Assembly: GCF_024749285.1 (NCBI RefSeq)
Contig: NZ_CP087196.1
Span: 3,968,001-4,032,000 of the forward strand
Length of the DNA: 64,000 bases
Origin: Pseudomonas sp. B21-015
GTDB lineage: Bacteria > Pseudomonadota > Gammaproteobacteria > Pseudomonadales > Pseudomonadaceae
Direction: 5' to 3'
The notes under the pieces were generated by a model. That model worked only from the letters and a program-made list of their open reading frames with translations. It was not told the origin of the DNA and ran no database searches. Positions 47,455-56,836 of this stretch are shown here, one piece after another. Every line of letters begins with the position of its first letter. Within the stretch, counting starts at the first letter, position 1. Both the position numbers and the translations under genes were made by a program.

Positions 47455-47555
47455 GCCTCATCGCGGGCAAGCCCGCTCCCACAGGATCCGTAGGTGGCCA
47501 CATATTGTGTGAATACCCTCAATCCTTGTGGGAGCGGGCTTGCCCGCGATGAGGC
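47455..47555. repeat. REPIN between gltX and uvrB
   Basis: GCCTCATCGCGGGCAAGCCC at 47455 is mirrored at the right end (GGGCTTGCCCGCGATGAGGC). The halves are nearly perfect and separated by about 45 bases. Confidence 0.88.
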
Positions 47556-47575
47556 CCACCCATTCACTGCGCATC

Positions 47576-49591
47576 TCAAACCGTGATCAACCGCTCCCGC
47601 AATTTGCCGATTTCGTCGCGAAGCTGCGCCGCGGCCTCGAACTCCAGGTCGCGGGCAAGCTGGTACATCTTCTCTTCCAGCGCACGAATGCGTTTGGCGA
47701 TCTCGCCCGGCGAGCGCAACTCCGCTTCGTATTTGGCACTTTCCTCGGCGGCCTTGGCCATGCCTTTGCGCTTCTTGCTGCGCGAGCCCGGCACGGTTGC
47801 GCCTTCCATGATATCGGCGACGTCCTTGAACACACCCTTCGGCGTGATGCCGTTGGCCAGGTTGAAGGCGATCTGCTTGTCGCGACGACGCTCGGTTTCG
47901 CCGATCGCCCGCTCCATCGAGCCGGTGATGCGATCCGCATACAGAATCGCCCGCCCGTTGAGGTTGCGCGCCGCCCGGCCGATCGTCTGGATCAGCGAGC
48001 GCTCGGAACGCAGGAAACCCTCCTTGTCCGCATCGAGAATCGCCACCAGCGAGACTTCCGGCATGTCCAGACCTTCACGCAGCAGGTTGATCCCCACCAG
48101 CACATCGAAGGTGCCAAGACGCAAATCACGGATGATTTCGACCCGCTCCACGGTGTCGATGTCCGAGTGTAGATAACGCACGCGAACGCCGTGGTCGGCC
48201 AGGTAATCGGTCAAGTCTTCGGACATGCGCTTGGTCAGCGTGGTGACCAGCACCCGCTCCTCCAGGGCCACACGCTTGGTGATTTCCGAGAGCAGGTCGT
48301 CGACCTGGGTCAACGCCGGGCGGATTTCGATTTGCGGGTCCACCAGGCCGGTCGGGCGCACCACTTGCTCGACCACGCGCCCCGCGTGTTCGGCCTCATA
48401 ATTGCCCGGCGTGGCCGAGACAAAAATCGTCTGTGGGCTGATGTTTTCGAACTCGTCGAAACGCATTGGCCGGTTATCCAGCGCCGATGGCAGGCGGAAG
48501 CCGTATTCCACCAGCGTTTCCTTACGGGACCGGTCGCCCTTATACATGGCACCGACCTGGGGCACGCTGACGTGGGATTCGTCGATCACCAGCAAGGCGT
48601 CGGCCGGCAGATAGTCAAACAAGGTAGGCGGTGCCTCGCCGGAGGCACGGCCCGACAGGTAACGCGAGTAGTTTTCAATGCCATTGCAGTAACCCAGCTC
48701 GAGAATCATCTCCAGATCGAAACGGGTACGCTGTTCCAGTCGCTGGGCTTCCACCAGCTTGTTGTTGGAGCGCAGGTATTCCAGGCGCTCCTGCAACTCG
48801 ACCTTGATCCCTTCGACGGCGTCGAGCAGGGTTTCCCGTGGTGTCACGTAGTGGCTCTTCGGGTAGAAGGTGAAACGCGGCAGTTTGCGGATGACTTCGC
48901 CGGTCAGCGGGTCAAAGGCGGACAGGCTCTCCACTTCGTCATCGAACAGCTCGATGCGGATCGCTTCAAAATCGGATTCTGCCGGGTGGATATCAATCAC
49001 ATCACCGCGCACCCGGAAGGTCGCCCGGGCGAAGTCCATGTCGTTGCGGGTGTATTGCAGGTCAGCCAGGCGACGCAGCAGCGCACGCTGGTCGAGCTTG
49101 TCGCCGCGATCCACGTGCAACACCATCTTCAAATAGGTTTCCGGACTGCCCAGACCGTAAATGCACGACACCGTGGTGACGATGATCGCGTCCTTGCGCT
49201 CCAGCAGCGCTTTGGTGGCTGACAGGCGCATTTGCTCAATGTGGTCGTTGATCGAGGCGTCCTTCTCGATGAAGGTGTCCGACGACGGCACGTAGGCTTC
49301 AGGCTGGTAGTAGTCGTAGTAGGAAACGAAGTATTCAACGGCGTTATTCGGGAAGAACGCCTTGAACTCGCCATATAACTGCGCGGCCAGGGTCTTGTTC
49401 GGCGCCAGCACCAGGGTCGGGCGCTGTATCTGGGCGATCACGTTGGCGATGCTGAAGGTCTTGCCCGAGCCGGTCACACCGAGCAGCGTCTGGTGCGCCA
49501 GCCCGGCTTCAATGCCCTCGACCATCAGACGGATGGCTTCCGGCTGATCGCCGGCGGGCTCGAAGCGGGTGACTAGCTGGAATTCAGACAT
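47576..49591 (-). CDS. uvrB: UvrABC excinuclease subunit B
   Basis: The 671-residue SF2 helicase-like protein has Walker [10 protein letters not shown] near 39-47 and the beta-hairpin motif [19 protein letters not shown] near 89-107. DESHVSVPQ is the DEAD-type motif and a C-terminal UVR motif ([20 protein letters not shown]) binds UvrC. It acts in nucleotide excision repair with UvrA and UvrC. The start is at ATG 49591. No clear LexA box (CTGT-N8-ACAG) is seen in the upstream 330 bases. Confidence 0.97.
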   Translation of the reverse strand: MSEFQLVTRFEPAGDQPEAIRLMVEGIEAGLAHQTLLGVTGSGKTFSIANVIAQIQRPTLVLAPNKTLAAQLYGEFKAFFPNNAVEYFVSYYDYYQPEAYVPSSDTFIEKDASINDHIEQMRLSATKALLERKDAIIVTTVSCIYGLGSPETYLKMVLHVDRGDKLDQRALLRRLADLQYTRNDMDFARATFRVRGDVIDIHPAESDFEAIRIELFDDEVESLSAFDPLTGEVIRKLPRFTFYPKSHYVTPRETLLDAVEGIKVELQERLEYLRSNNKLVEAQRLEQRTRFDLEMILELGYCNGIENYSRYLSGRASGEAPPTLFDYLPADALLVIDESHVSVPQVGAMYKGDRSRKETLVEYGFRLPSALDNRPMRFDEFENISPQTIFVSATPGNYEAEHAGRVVEQVVRPTGLVDPQIEIRPALTQVDDLLSEITKRVALEERVLVTTLTKRMSEDLTDYLADHGVRVRYLHSDIDTVERVEIIRDLRLGTFDVLVGINLLREGLDMPEVSLVAILDADKEGFLRSERSLIQTIGRAARNLNGRAILYADRITGSMERAIGETERRRDKQIAFNLANGITPKGVFKDVADIMEGATVPGSRSKKRKGMAKAAEESAKYEAELRSPGEIAKRIRALEEKMYQLARDLEFEAAAQLRDEIGKLRERLITV

Positions 49592-49927
49592 ACATACCTC
49601 TGGTTCACTCTTGCCCGGTTACACCGGACAGGAACGAGAAAGACCGCAAACGACCGATGTCGCCCGAGGAAAAAACTGGATTGTGCTCAATGTGGAGCCG
49701 ATTGCCATCGCTTTCAAGGCAAACGTCCTACATCGGGTAAAACCTTTGACGACGTCACTTGACCAACGATCGAAAAATAATTGGAAAAACTTACCGTAAA
49801 AGCCGAATCGCCTGTCGCCATCAATCGCTGATGGCCTCTATACTAGCTCCCCGTTTGTGCACCGCTCTAGTGCATTCGGCTGGAGCGCGACACGTCCCTC
49901 CACACTCCATTCAGAGCCGCCGTAATA
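49592..49927. other. divergent promoter region of uvrB and the aminotransferase
   Basis: No gene is seen. TATACT at 49839-49844 is a plausible -10 for the rightward aminotransferase gene. No repeat or LexA-type operator was recognised. Confidence 0.4.
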
Positions 49928-51124
49928 ATGAGCCTGTTCTCCGCTGTCGAAATGGCACCACGCGATCCAATCCTGGGCCTCAACGAAGCATTCAATGCCG
50001 ATACCCGTACCAACAAGGTCAACCTGGGGGTTGGTGTTTACTGCAACGAGGAGGGGCGAATTCCACTCCTGCGCGCCGTTGTCGAAGCCGAGACGATTCG
50101 CGCCGCTCAACACGCTTCCCGTGGTTACTTGCCGATCGACGGTATTGCCGCCTACGACCAGGCGGTGCAAAAACTGCTGTTCGGCAATGATTCACCGCTG
50201 ATCGCTGCTGGCCGGGTCATCACCACCCAAGCCGTCGGCGGTACCGGCGCGCTGAAAATCGGTGCCGACTTCCTCAAGCAACTGCTGCCGAACGCCGTTG
50301 TGGCGATCAGCGACCCGAGCTGGGAAAACCACCGCGCACTGTTCGAAACCGCCGGTTTCCCGGTGCAGAACTATCGCTACTACGACGCCGCGACCCACGA
50401 CGTTAACCGTGCAGGCCTGCTGGAAGACCTGAACGCCTTGCCGTCCGGCTCTATCGTTGTACTGCACGCTTGCTGCCACAACCCGACCGGCGTGGATCTG
50501 AGCCCGGCGGACTGGAAAAACGTCCTGGAAGTGGTGAAAGCCAAAGGTCACGTACCGTTCCTCGACATGGCCTACCAGGGCTTTGGCGACGGTATCGATG
50601 AAGACGCCGCTGCCGTGCGCCTGTTCGCCGAATCGGGCCTGACCTTCTTCGTCTCGAGCTCGTTCTCCAAATCCTTCTCGCTGTACGGCGAGCGCGTTGG
50701 CGCCCTGTCGATCGTCAGCGAGTCGAAAGAAGAAAGCGCGCGCGTGCTGTCGCAAGTCAAACGCGTGATCCGCACCAACTACTCCAACCCGCCGACCCAC
50801 GGCGCTAGCATCGTCGCCGCCGTGCTGAACAGCCCGGTATTGCGTGCGCAGTGGGAAGAGGAACTGGCAGAAATGCGCCTGCGGATTCGCGGCATGCGCA
50901 CCCAGATGGTCGACCTGCTGGCGAAAAACGCTCCGCAACGCGATTTCAGCTTCGTCGGTCGCCAGCGCGGCATGTTCTCCTACTCCGGCCTGACGGTTGA
51001 GCAAGTGACCCGTCTGCGCAACGAGTTCGGCATCTACGCCCTGGACACCGGCCGCATCTGCGTTGCCGCGCTGAACCAGAACAACATCGACGCCGTGACC
51101 AAGGCCATCGTTCAGGTGATCTGA
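49928..51124 (+). CDS. aromatic/aspartate amino acid aminotransferase
   Basis: The 398-residue class I PLP enzyme has SSSFSKSFSLYGERVG with the Schiff-base Lys near 247, CHNPTGVDLS near 179 and the Arg in the C-terminal GRICVAALN. It is closest to the aspartate/tyrosine aminotransferase group (AspC/TyrB/PhhC). It transfers the amino group between aromatic or acidic amino acids and 2-oxoglutarate in the cytosol. The uvrB-aminotransferase head-to-head order is conserved in Pseudomonas. Substrate preference cannot be told from motifs. Confidence 0.93.
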   Translation: MSLFSAVEMAPRDPILGLNEAFNADTRTNKVNLGVGVYCNEEGRIPLLRAVVEAETIRAAQHASRGYLPIDGIAAYDQAVQKLLFGNDSPLIAAGRVITTQAVGGTGALKIGADFLKQLLPNAVVAISDPSWENHRALFETAGFPVQNYRYYDAATHDVNRAGLLEDLNALPSGSIVVLHACCHNPTGVDLSPADWKNVLEVVKAKGHVPFLDMAYQGFGDGIDEDAAAVRLFAESGLTFFVSSSFSKSFSLYGERVGALSIVSESKEESARVLSQVKRVIRTNYSNPPTHGASIVAAVLNSPVLRAQWEEELAEMRLRIRGMRTQMVDLLAKNAPQRDFSFVGRQRGMFSYSGLTVEQVTRLRNEFGIYALDTGRICVAALNQNNIDAVTKAIVQVI

Positions 51125-51140
51125 GTCTTTGTGTGATATG

Positions 51141-51172
51141 AAAACGGGAAGCCACATGGCTTCCCGTTTTTT
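51141..51172 (+). terminator. aminotransferase terminator
   Basis: The perfect 13-bp stem AAAACGGGAAGCC / GGCTTCCCGTTTT is followed by TTTTTT. Confidence 0.92.
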
Positions 51173-51234
51173 ATTTGTCTTCGATAATTCCCAGTTCGAC
51201 GACCGGTCGCTCTAGACTGCACGCAGATCAAAAA

Positions 51235-51338
51235 TGTGGGAGCGGCGGTGCGGCGATCCGACTTGCTCGCGAAAGCGGTCTATCTGTCACATTGATGCTG
51301 AATTTGCCGCCGCCTTCGCGAGCAAGCCCGCTCCCACA
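51235..51338. repeat. variant REPIN with extra bases in its left half
   Basis: The right half (CGCGAGCAAGCCCGCTCCCA) is standard. The left half is TGTGGGAGCGG, then about 16 extra bases, then CTTGCTCGCGAA. The stem therefore carries an internal bulge. Confidence 0.75.
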
Positions 51339-51374
51339 AGTTATGAGTACACCCGAGAATTCTTGAGAGCCCAC

Positions 51375-51575
51375 ATGAAAAACGATGACCTACGCGCTGA
51401 CCGCGACGAGCTGGACCACTTCGTGCCCCGCTCCTCGGCCAAACGCGGTAACAACCTGGTGCTGCAAGTGGCTGCAGGCGTGTTCCTTGGCGGCCTGGCA
51501 TTGTGGCTGGTGCAACTGGCCGCCACGATGTTGTACGCCAAGCTGATGCTCGGCACCATTACCTTCGGCGGTTAG
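51375..51575 (+). CDS. small single-pass membrane protein, 66 aa
   Basis: The ATG at 51375 follows GAGAG. A charged N-terminus (MKNDDLRADRDELDHF) leads to one long membrane helix (LVLQVAAGVFLGGLALWL, about residues 28-58) and a short Gly-rich end. It is likely an inner membrane protein. The family is not recognised; similar small genes exist after the aminotransferase in other pseudomonads as far as I recall. Its stop overlaps by four bases the stop of the convergent gene. Confidence 0.7.
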   Translation: MKNDDLRADRDELDHFVPRSSAKRGNNLVLQVAAGVFLGGLALWLVQLAATMLYAKLMLGTITFGG

Positions 51576-51802
51576 GCCAGTTCGGTCGCGCGCTGGCTGG
51601 CCGCGTCGTCGTAGGCGACGTAAAGCGACTCGGCCACCTGGCTTTTGATCGCCTTGGTGCTTTCCAGGCCCAGGACAAAACCTTCAGCCTTGCCGCCCGC
51701 GCGGTTCAATTCGTCAGCGGTGCTGGCCTGAGTGATTGCGTCGAACAGCTTCTCGGCGTGCGGGCCCACACCTTTGGGCAGGCTTATCTGAGCGATGCTC
51801 AT
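51572..51802 (-). CDS. hypothetical small soluble protein, 76 aa
   Basis: The ATG at 51802 has GAGGTGTTCGT upstream. The protein is Ala-rich, with two helical segments (EKLFDAITQASTADELNRAG, KAIKSQVAESLYVAYDDA) and no signal peptide. The family is not recognised. It converges on the small membrane protein, overlapping by four bases. Confidence 0.65.
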   Translation of the reverse strand: MSIAQISLPKGVGPHAEKLFDAITQASTADELNRAGGKAEGFVLGLESTKAIKSQVAESLYVAYDDAASQRATELA

Positions 51803-52029
51803 ACGAACACCTCGTTGTTTTGAGGTGTGAGGGTTGGATGATTCATGGCGCGTACCTTTTCGGCTGAGGGCCGGCAGCGCGTGTCACCACTTCCGGGCGG
51901 CCATGGTAGACCTCTACCGCAATTCTGGTAACCGCCAATAGCCGATAAACCACCCTCTGATCCGATGAAAACACCAAACTACCAACAGAGGCTTGACTTC
52001 TCTTTTTGAATCAGTAACATACACGTCAT

Positions 52030-52105
<76 letters not shown>

Positions 52106-52149
52106 GACAAGGTTCCAGAGAAGGCTTTCAAAATCTCTGAAACCCCCGA

Positions 52150-52174
52150 AAACCCGCCTTCTGGCGGGTTTTTT
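52150..52174 (+). terminator. terminator downstream of tRNA-Asn
   Basis: The perfect 8-bp stem AACCCGCC / GGCGGGTT has a TTCT loop and is followed by TTTT. Confidence 0.9.
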
Positions 52175-52266
52175 CGTTTTGGCGTTCTGTCGGATTCCGG
52201 TAAGTACCAGCCATTTTAAGGGTAGAGTTTGGGATAAAGGTCAGTTCGATAAAAGGGAGTACCCTT

Positions 52267-53586
52267 ATGTCGCGCACTACTGCTCCACTCTCCGACGCCG
52301 CTTGCCGTTCGGCCAAGCCCACAGACCGCGCCTACAAGCTTTTCGACGGCGACGGCCTTTACCTTCTAGTCCAACCCAATGGCCGCAAAGGCTGGCGTCT
52401 CAGATACGTCAAACCTGATGGCCGGGAAGGACTGACCTCATTCGGCAACTACCCCATCGTTGGCCTCGCGAATGCGCGCCGCAAGCGCTTGGAGGTCAAG
52501 CGAATGCTGGCGGATGGCATTGACCCTATAGGAGCCAAGAACCAAGCCAAGACGGACGCTCTGATCAAAGGCCGCACCTTTGAAAGCGTTGCCCTCGGCT
52601 GGCACACGGAAATGTCAGCCAAGTGGGCACCGGACTATTCCAAGACAGTGATGAGTCGCCTCAAAACTCACCTCTTCCCGCTGATCGGCGCCCGCGCCAT
52701 TGTCGACCTTGATACCCACGACCTTATGCGGCCCCTGGACGCGATTAAGAAGCGCGGAACGATAGACATTGCTTTAAGGGTACAAAACTACCTGCAGAGC
52801 ATCATGCGCGAGGCAAAGCGCCTCCGGCTTATCACCGTAAACCCTGCTTACGACCTCGTAGGCTCGATCAAAGCCCCGCGGGTCGTCCACCGCCCCGCCT
52901 TATCCTTATCGCGCTTGCCTGAATTGCAGGAACGGATCGACACCTATAAAGGCCGCGCACTTACCCGGCTGACGGTCTTGCTGTCGCTGCACGTGTTTGT
53001 ACGCTCCAGCGAGCTGCGCCTCGCCCGCTGGAGCGAGTTCGACCTCAAACGTGGCGTCTGGGAAATACCCGACACGCGACCAGCGTTGGAAGGCGTACCC
53101 TTTTCCACAAGGGGTACGAAGATGGCAGGCGATATCCATCTTGTACCCTTATCGCCGCAAGCGATCGCCCTGCTCGAGCAGATCCACGCAATCACAGGCA
53201 AATTTGACTTGGTGTTCGCAGGCGATACCAAGTCTTGGAAACCAATGTCCGAAAACACTGTGAACAGCGCGCTTCGGAAGATGGGGTACGACACCAAATC
53301 CGAGATCTGTGGGCATGGGTTTCGTTCGATGGCCTGCAGCGCACTGATCGAGTCAGGTTTGTGGACGGACACAGCCATCGAGCGGCAGATGAGCCACAAG
53401 GAACGCAACAACGTCCGCGCCGCTTACATCCACAAGGCCGAGTTCATCGAGGAGCGCAGGCTGATTATGAACTGGTGGAGTCGCTACCTTGAGGCCAATC
53501 AGCAGAAGCATGTCAGCCCACGCGAATTCGCCAATCAGACGGGTGCGAATGTCACTCGCCTAAAAGCAAAACGTGGCGCAACTTAG
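52267..53586 (+). CDS. P4-type tyrosine integrase
   Basis: The 439-residue protein has an N-terminal DUF4102 arm-binding domain at about 10-95 (LFDGDGLYLLVQPNGRKGWR, FGNYPIVGLANARRKRLE). A SAM-like core-binding domain spans about 105-205. The tyrosine recombinase catalytic domain has Arg in RSSELRLARW near 244, GHGFRSMACS (HxxR) near 347 and Tyr in AAYIHKAEF near 388. It integrates and excises islands at tRNA genes. GGGAG is the likely ribosome site. The gene starts 162 bases after the tRNA-Asn 3' end, the usual position and orientation for an island integrase. Confidence 0.96.
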   Translation: MSRTTAPLSDAACRSAKPTDRAYKLFDGDGLYLLVQPNGRKGWRLRYVKPDGREGLTSFGNYPIVGLANARRKRLEVKRMLADGIDPIGAKNQAKTDALIKGRTFESVALGWHTEMSAKWAPDYSKTVMSRLKTHLFPLIGARAIVDLDTHDLMRPLDAIKKRGTIDIALRVQNYLQSIMREAKRLRLITVNPAYDLVGSIKAPRVVHRPALSLSRLPELQERIDTYKGRALTRLTVLLSLHVFVRSSELRLARWSEFDLKRGVWEIPDTRPALEGVPFSTRGTKMAGDIHLVPLSPQAIALLEQIHAITGKFDLVFAGDTKSWKPMSENTVNSALRKMGYDTKSEICGHGFRSMACSALIESGLWTDTAIERQMSHKERNNVRAAYIHKAEFIEERRLIMNWWSRYLEANQQKHVSPREFANQTGANVTRLKAKRGAT

Positions 53587-53630
53587 TAAGCGCTCGGTCC
53601 TCATATCTCAGTGATCCGCTTGTCCACGCG

Positions 53631-53675
53631 GGTCCATCCAAACAGGGCTGCAAAGCCGCCCTGTTTGGATGGACC
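53631..53675. terminator. 17-bp perfect hairpin after the integrase gene
   Basis: GGTCCATCCAAACAGGG at 53631-53647 pairs exactly with 53659-53675 around an 11-base loop. No T tract follows, so it may block transcription in both directions rather than act as a classic terminator. Confidence 0.6.
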
Positions 53676-54499
53676 TCACTTAAAAAATCTAAAGCCCACG
53701 CAATTGTCTGTGGAAAACCACTGATTTCTATTAGTGGATAATTTCATCCACAGCCGCAGAACTCCCGAAAACTCGAGCCTTGACCCGAATTCTCCACAGG
53801 CGTAGAAAAGATCGGGCAAAGCGCTGTCGTTGACAGCAACCCAGGTAGCCAGAACCTTTAAGGCTACGCCACGCCGTGGTGGTTCTCCCAAAGTGCGATT
53901 AGCGTCCGGCGGCTCGCACGATCACAGCGATGTGATGGATGCCTACTCGACTTATCTGCCCACTGCGGCAGACGATGGACCTACCTCGCTGCGCTGCAGC
54001 AACCTCACCTCTTGGCACACTTCGCTGCGCCAATCCGTGCCCGTCTCTTTCTCCTGGAACGAGACGGGCGCTCCTACCACTGCTGCAGCCCACCTCGTAC
54101 AAGGCTTTGCGGCATTCCCCCTCGTGACAATCGGCGTGACAAACACCGAAGTCACCAGCAACAGCGATGCAGATGATGGTGCCGCAGCCCACGGAATGGA
54201 CTGCACCTGACTGACAGTCAGGCACGCCCCGGTCTTCGCCTCGCTGCCTTCACCCGACTCAGGATCTCGCGGCATTGGTCTCGTCAGCCAGTGCGACCTC
54301 CACCCGCCCACTTCTTCGGAAGTGCTCAGGAGGCCAGATCATGAGATGCCCAAGCTCCCGGTCGTAAGGAGCCGCCAGTCCCGCGTTAGTGGACAAACCT
54401 CACAGGCCGCAGGGGCCTTGATCCCTGATAACACTCAACATTCGTGGCGGGATGACGTGGGGAAAGTTTCAAAGGTTTGGTTTCGGGAGGAGTTTGATC
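53676..54499. other. gene-poor, decayed stretch of the island
   Basis: Several open frames exist on both strands but none has a ribosome site and coherent family motifs. One minus-strand frame around 53952-54150 holds VVGAPVSFQEKETG, faintly like Ash-type proteins of P4-like satellites. It looks like degraded mobile DNA upstream of a broken second integrase. Confidence 0.4.
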
Positions 54500-54751
54500 A
54501 TGGCACTGGTGGGCAGGCGAGATGGACGCAATTTTGGCTACGGTCGGCAGCTGAGTTATGCCGGGCCGCAGGCATTGCGCGATCTATTTGGCGGCGGGCA
54601 TTACGGCACGGCGCAGGCGCACAGTGCTCGCTGGTAGGCGTTTGTTCGGTGGTGTCGCTCGGAAGATGGGCCGGGGCTTAACGATGCGCGGCAGATTGAT
54701 CGGCAGACGTTGCTGAACTATGCCGGACATCTGCGTCAGCAAGTTGAATAA
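54500..54751 (+). pseudogene. fragment of a second integrase (Integrase_1-like) with in-frame stop
   Basis: After GGAGG and the ATG at 54500, the frame encodes MALVGRRDGRNFGYGRQLSY and continues to SARW. A TAG at 54635-54637 (codon 46) interrupts it; the frame then continues AFVRWCRSEDGPGLNDAR and LLNYAGHLRQQVE to a TAA at 54749. This is the N-terminal part of the integrase-domain protein common in Pseudomonas integrative elements. CAG to TAG would explain the stop. The catalytic domain is absent. Confidence 0.7.
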
Positions 54752-54903
54752 GTGCGATATCGGCATCGCCACCGCGCAAGGTGCTGACAATCAACAGTCC
54801 AGTAATCGTCATCCCCATGAAGCGATTTTCTATTGTTCGGGACCAAATTATCAATACCTTCGATTGCGTTGATAGTGAAAATCAGCACGAACACATTGTA
54901 CGC

Positions 54904-54921
54904 CTACCAACTGGATGGTAG
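54904..54921. promoter_or_regulatory. candidate TetR operator before the ahpD-oye-tautomerase genes
   Basis: CTACCAACTGGATGGTAG is a dyad with perfect 6-bp arms. It shares 14 of 18 bases, including CTACCAACT, with a site upstream of osmC at 60892. It lies 55 bases before the first gene of the operon. Confidence 0.55.
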
Positions 54922-54975
54922 CTTATTAGCAAATTTCTAGATAACTGTAATTAATACCATCCCTGTGAGAATCCC

Positions 54976-55308
54976 ATGCAAGATTGGAAGCAAACCCGCA
55001 AAGACATCAATACTCGCTTGGTAGAACTAAACGGCCTGTCTCCGGAAACAATGAAAGGCATGGCGGCGCTCGGCGCTGCCGGCGGCAAGACCAATCACCT
55101 GGACGCGAAGACCCGCGAACTGATTTCCCTCGCCGTGGCCGTGACCACCCGCTGCGACGGTTGCATCGCCTTCCACGCCGCCGAAGCCAAGAAACTTGGC
55201 GTCACCAGTGAAGAAGTCGCCGAAGCACTGGGCGTGGCAATCAACATGAACGCCGGTGCCGCGTTGGTGTACAGCACACATGTGCTGGACGCATTCGATA
55301 AGTCGTAA
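54976..55308 (+). CDS. AhpD-like / carboxymuconolactone decarboxylase-family protein
   Basis: The 110-residue protein has the AhpD-type redox motif TRCDGCIAFHAAEAKKLG (CxxC with a following His), with SLAVAVTTRCDGC as the family signature. Members reduce peroxiredoxins or act as thiol-disulfide oxidoreductases on alkyl peroxides. It is first in a plus-strand run ahpD-oye-tautomerase-(kefF-kefB/C) of a thiol/electrophile stress island. A TetR-type operator precedes it. The gene name is used for likeness, not assigned. Confidence 0.88.
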   Translation: MQDWKQTRKDINTRLVELNGLSPETMKGMAALGAAGGKTNHLDAKTRELISLAVAVTTRCDGCIAFHAAEAKKLGVTSEEVAEALGVAINMNAGAALVYSTHVLDAFDKS

Positions 55309-55352
55309 ATCAAACGCTAACTTTCAACCTGTTAACGACTTCGAGACTAATC

Positions 55353-56459
55353 ATGAATAAGCTGTTCACCCCTTACGATCTGTCCGGTACTGCGCTAAAA
55401 AACCGGGTCGTTATGGCCCCCATGACCCGCACCCGGACACTAGACAACATCCCTAACGAGTTCACCGCGCTGTATTACGCACAGCGTGCTTCTGCTGGTC
55501 TGCTGATCACCGAAGGCCTGCCGATTTCCGACGAAGCCCGTGGCTACCTGTACACCCCAGGTATTTATGCCGACGAACACTTGCCAGGCTGGCGTCAGGT
55601 CACCGACGCGGTGCATGCCAAGGGCGGGAAGATCTTCGCGCAGTTATGGCACGTTGGCCGTATGTCCCATATCTCGGTGCATGGCATGGTTCCGGTTTCT
55701 TCGGGTACTCAGCCGGCGGTCGATACCACGGTGTATGCCTGGATCGAGCCTGACGAATCCGGCGCTGTGCAACCCAGCGTGCCCCGTTCGCTGGAAACGG
55801 AAGAAGTGAAACGTGTCATCGCTGACTTTGTGAAGTCTGCGCGTATGGCGATGGAGGCCGGTTTTGACGGTATCGAAATCATGGCTGCCAACGGGTTCCT
55901 GTTCGATCAGTTCCTCAGCAGCGCCTTGAACACCCGTACCGACCAGTACGGTGGCTCGATCGCCAATCGCCAGCGCTTTCTGCTGGAAACCATTGACGCG
56001 ATTTCTGCCGAAATCGGCGGCTCGAAGATTGGCGTACGGTTCTCGCCGTTTGGCCGCCTGTATGACTTTGGTGTGTACGAAGGTGAAGCAGAAACCTGGA
56101 TGAGCATGGCGGCAGCGCTTAATGAACGCGAACTGGCCTACGTCCACCTGAACTACCAACCGACCATCGTCGCCGCTGAAACGCCGCCGGGGTTCGGCGC
56201 CGCGTTCCGTGAAGTCTACAAGGGTACTTTGATGGCCGCCGGTGGGTTTAACCAAACCCTCGCTGAGTCGGAACTGGTTAAAGGTGAACTCGACTTGATC
56301 GCCTTCGGTACGGCCTACATCGCCAACCCCGATTTGGTGGAGCGCATGCAGAACGGCTGGCCACTGGCAGAGGGTGATCGCGCGACTTACTACGGTGTCA
56401 GCGATCGCATTGCCAAGGGTTACACCGACTACCCGGAATACGTTGCAGCCAAAGCCTGA
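55353..56459 (+). CDS. Old Yellow Enzyme family alkene reductase with altered active-site residues
   Basis: The 368-residue FMN TIM-barrel protein has NRVVMAPMTRTRTL, GLLITEGLPIS, QLWHVGRMSH and NTRTDQYGGSIANRQRF, all OYE/NemA features. NemA-type enzymes reduce activated C=C bonds in electrophiles such as N-ethylmaleimide or quinones with NADPH. The usual substrate-binding His pair and Tyr (H-x-x-N/H-x-Y) are here Met177, Asn180 and Phe182 (EIMAANGFLFDQFL). So the hydrogen-bond donor and proton-donor positions are changed. It may handle a special substrate, or be inactive. It lies 44 bases after the AhpD-like gene. Confidence 0.93.
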   Translation: MNKLFTPYDLSGTALKNRVVMAPMTRTRTLDNIPNEFTALYYAQRASAGLLITEGLPISDEARGYLYTPGIYADEHLPGWRQVTDAVHAKGGKIFAQLWHVGRMSHISVHGMVPVSSGTQPAVDTTVYAWIEPDESGAVQPSVPRSLETEEVKRVIADFVKSARMAMEAGFDGIEIMAANGFLFDQFLSSALNTRTDQYGGSIANRQRFLLETIDAISAEIGGSKIGVRFSPFGRLYDFGVYEGEAETWMSMAAALNERELAYVHLNYQPTIVAAETPPGFGAAFREVYKGTLMAAGGFNQTLAESELVKGELDLIAFGTAYIANPDLVERMQNGWPLAEGDRATYYGVSDRIAKGYTDYPEYVAAKA

Positions 56460-56507
56460 TTGTTCGCTGTTTCATCACTGTCCACTTCAGACGTTAAGGA
56501 GCACACC

Positions 56508-56726
56508 ATGCCTCTCGTTACCATCAAAGGCATTGAAGGCGTTTTTACCGACAAGCAGAAAGCCGAAGTCATCCAAAAAGTGACGGACGCCATGGTGTCT
56601 GTAGAAGGTGAAAACATGCGCGCCCTCACCTGGGTCATCTTCGAAGAGGTCAAAAGCGGAGATTGGGGAATCGCTGGCGAACCCGTGACTGCGCAGGACA
56701 TATTGAAACTGCAAGTAGGTAAATAA
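56508..56726 (+). CDS. 4-oxalocrotonate tautomerase-family protein
   Basis: The 72-residue protein starts at ATG 56508 with AAGGAGCACACC upstream. Removal of Met exposes the catalytic Pro1 (PLVTIKGIEGVFTDKQK). The remainder has the beta-alpha-beta layout of the family, with EVIQKVTDAMVSVEGENM and ALTWVIFEEVKSGDWG. It tautomerises small keto/enol acids or acts on halogenated or Michael-acceptor substrates. It is the third gene of the operon and is followed by a strong terminator-like stem. Confidence 0.88.
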   Translation: MPLVTIKGIEGVFTDKQKAEVIQKVTDAMVSVEGENMRALTWVIFEEVKSGDWGIAGEPVTAQDILKLQVGK

Positions 56727-56747
56727 GGGTTCCATCCCCAAGAAGCG

Positions 56748-56796
56748 ACTCTCTGGTCGGTGGGCATCTTTATGCCCAACGACCAGAGAGTTTTTT
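56748..56796 (+). terminator. terminator after the tautomerase gene
   Basis: The 12-bp stem ACTCTCTGGTCG / CGACCAGAGAGT encloses a smaller inner hairpin (GGGCAT / ATGCCC) and is followed by TTTTTTCG. Confidence 0.85.
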
Positions 56797-56836
56797 CGTT
56801 CTGAATGAACTCGCGATTTGTCGTGGAATGCTCCCA

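Noticed and set aside
49592..49927. LexA box expected before uvrB
   Set aside because: No CTGT-N8-ACAG pattern was found by eye, so SOS control is not claimed.
53830..54225. Overlapping open frames on both strands in the island
   Set aside because: No ribosome sites and no coherent motifs; the faint Ash-like phrase is too weak to call a gene.
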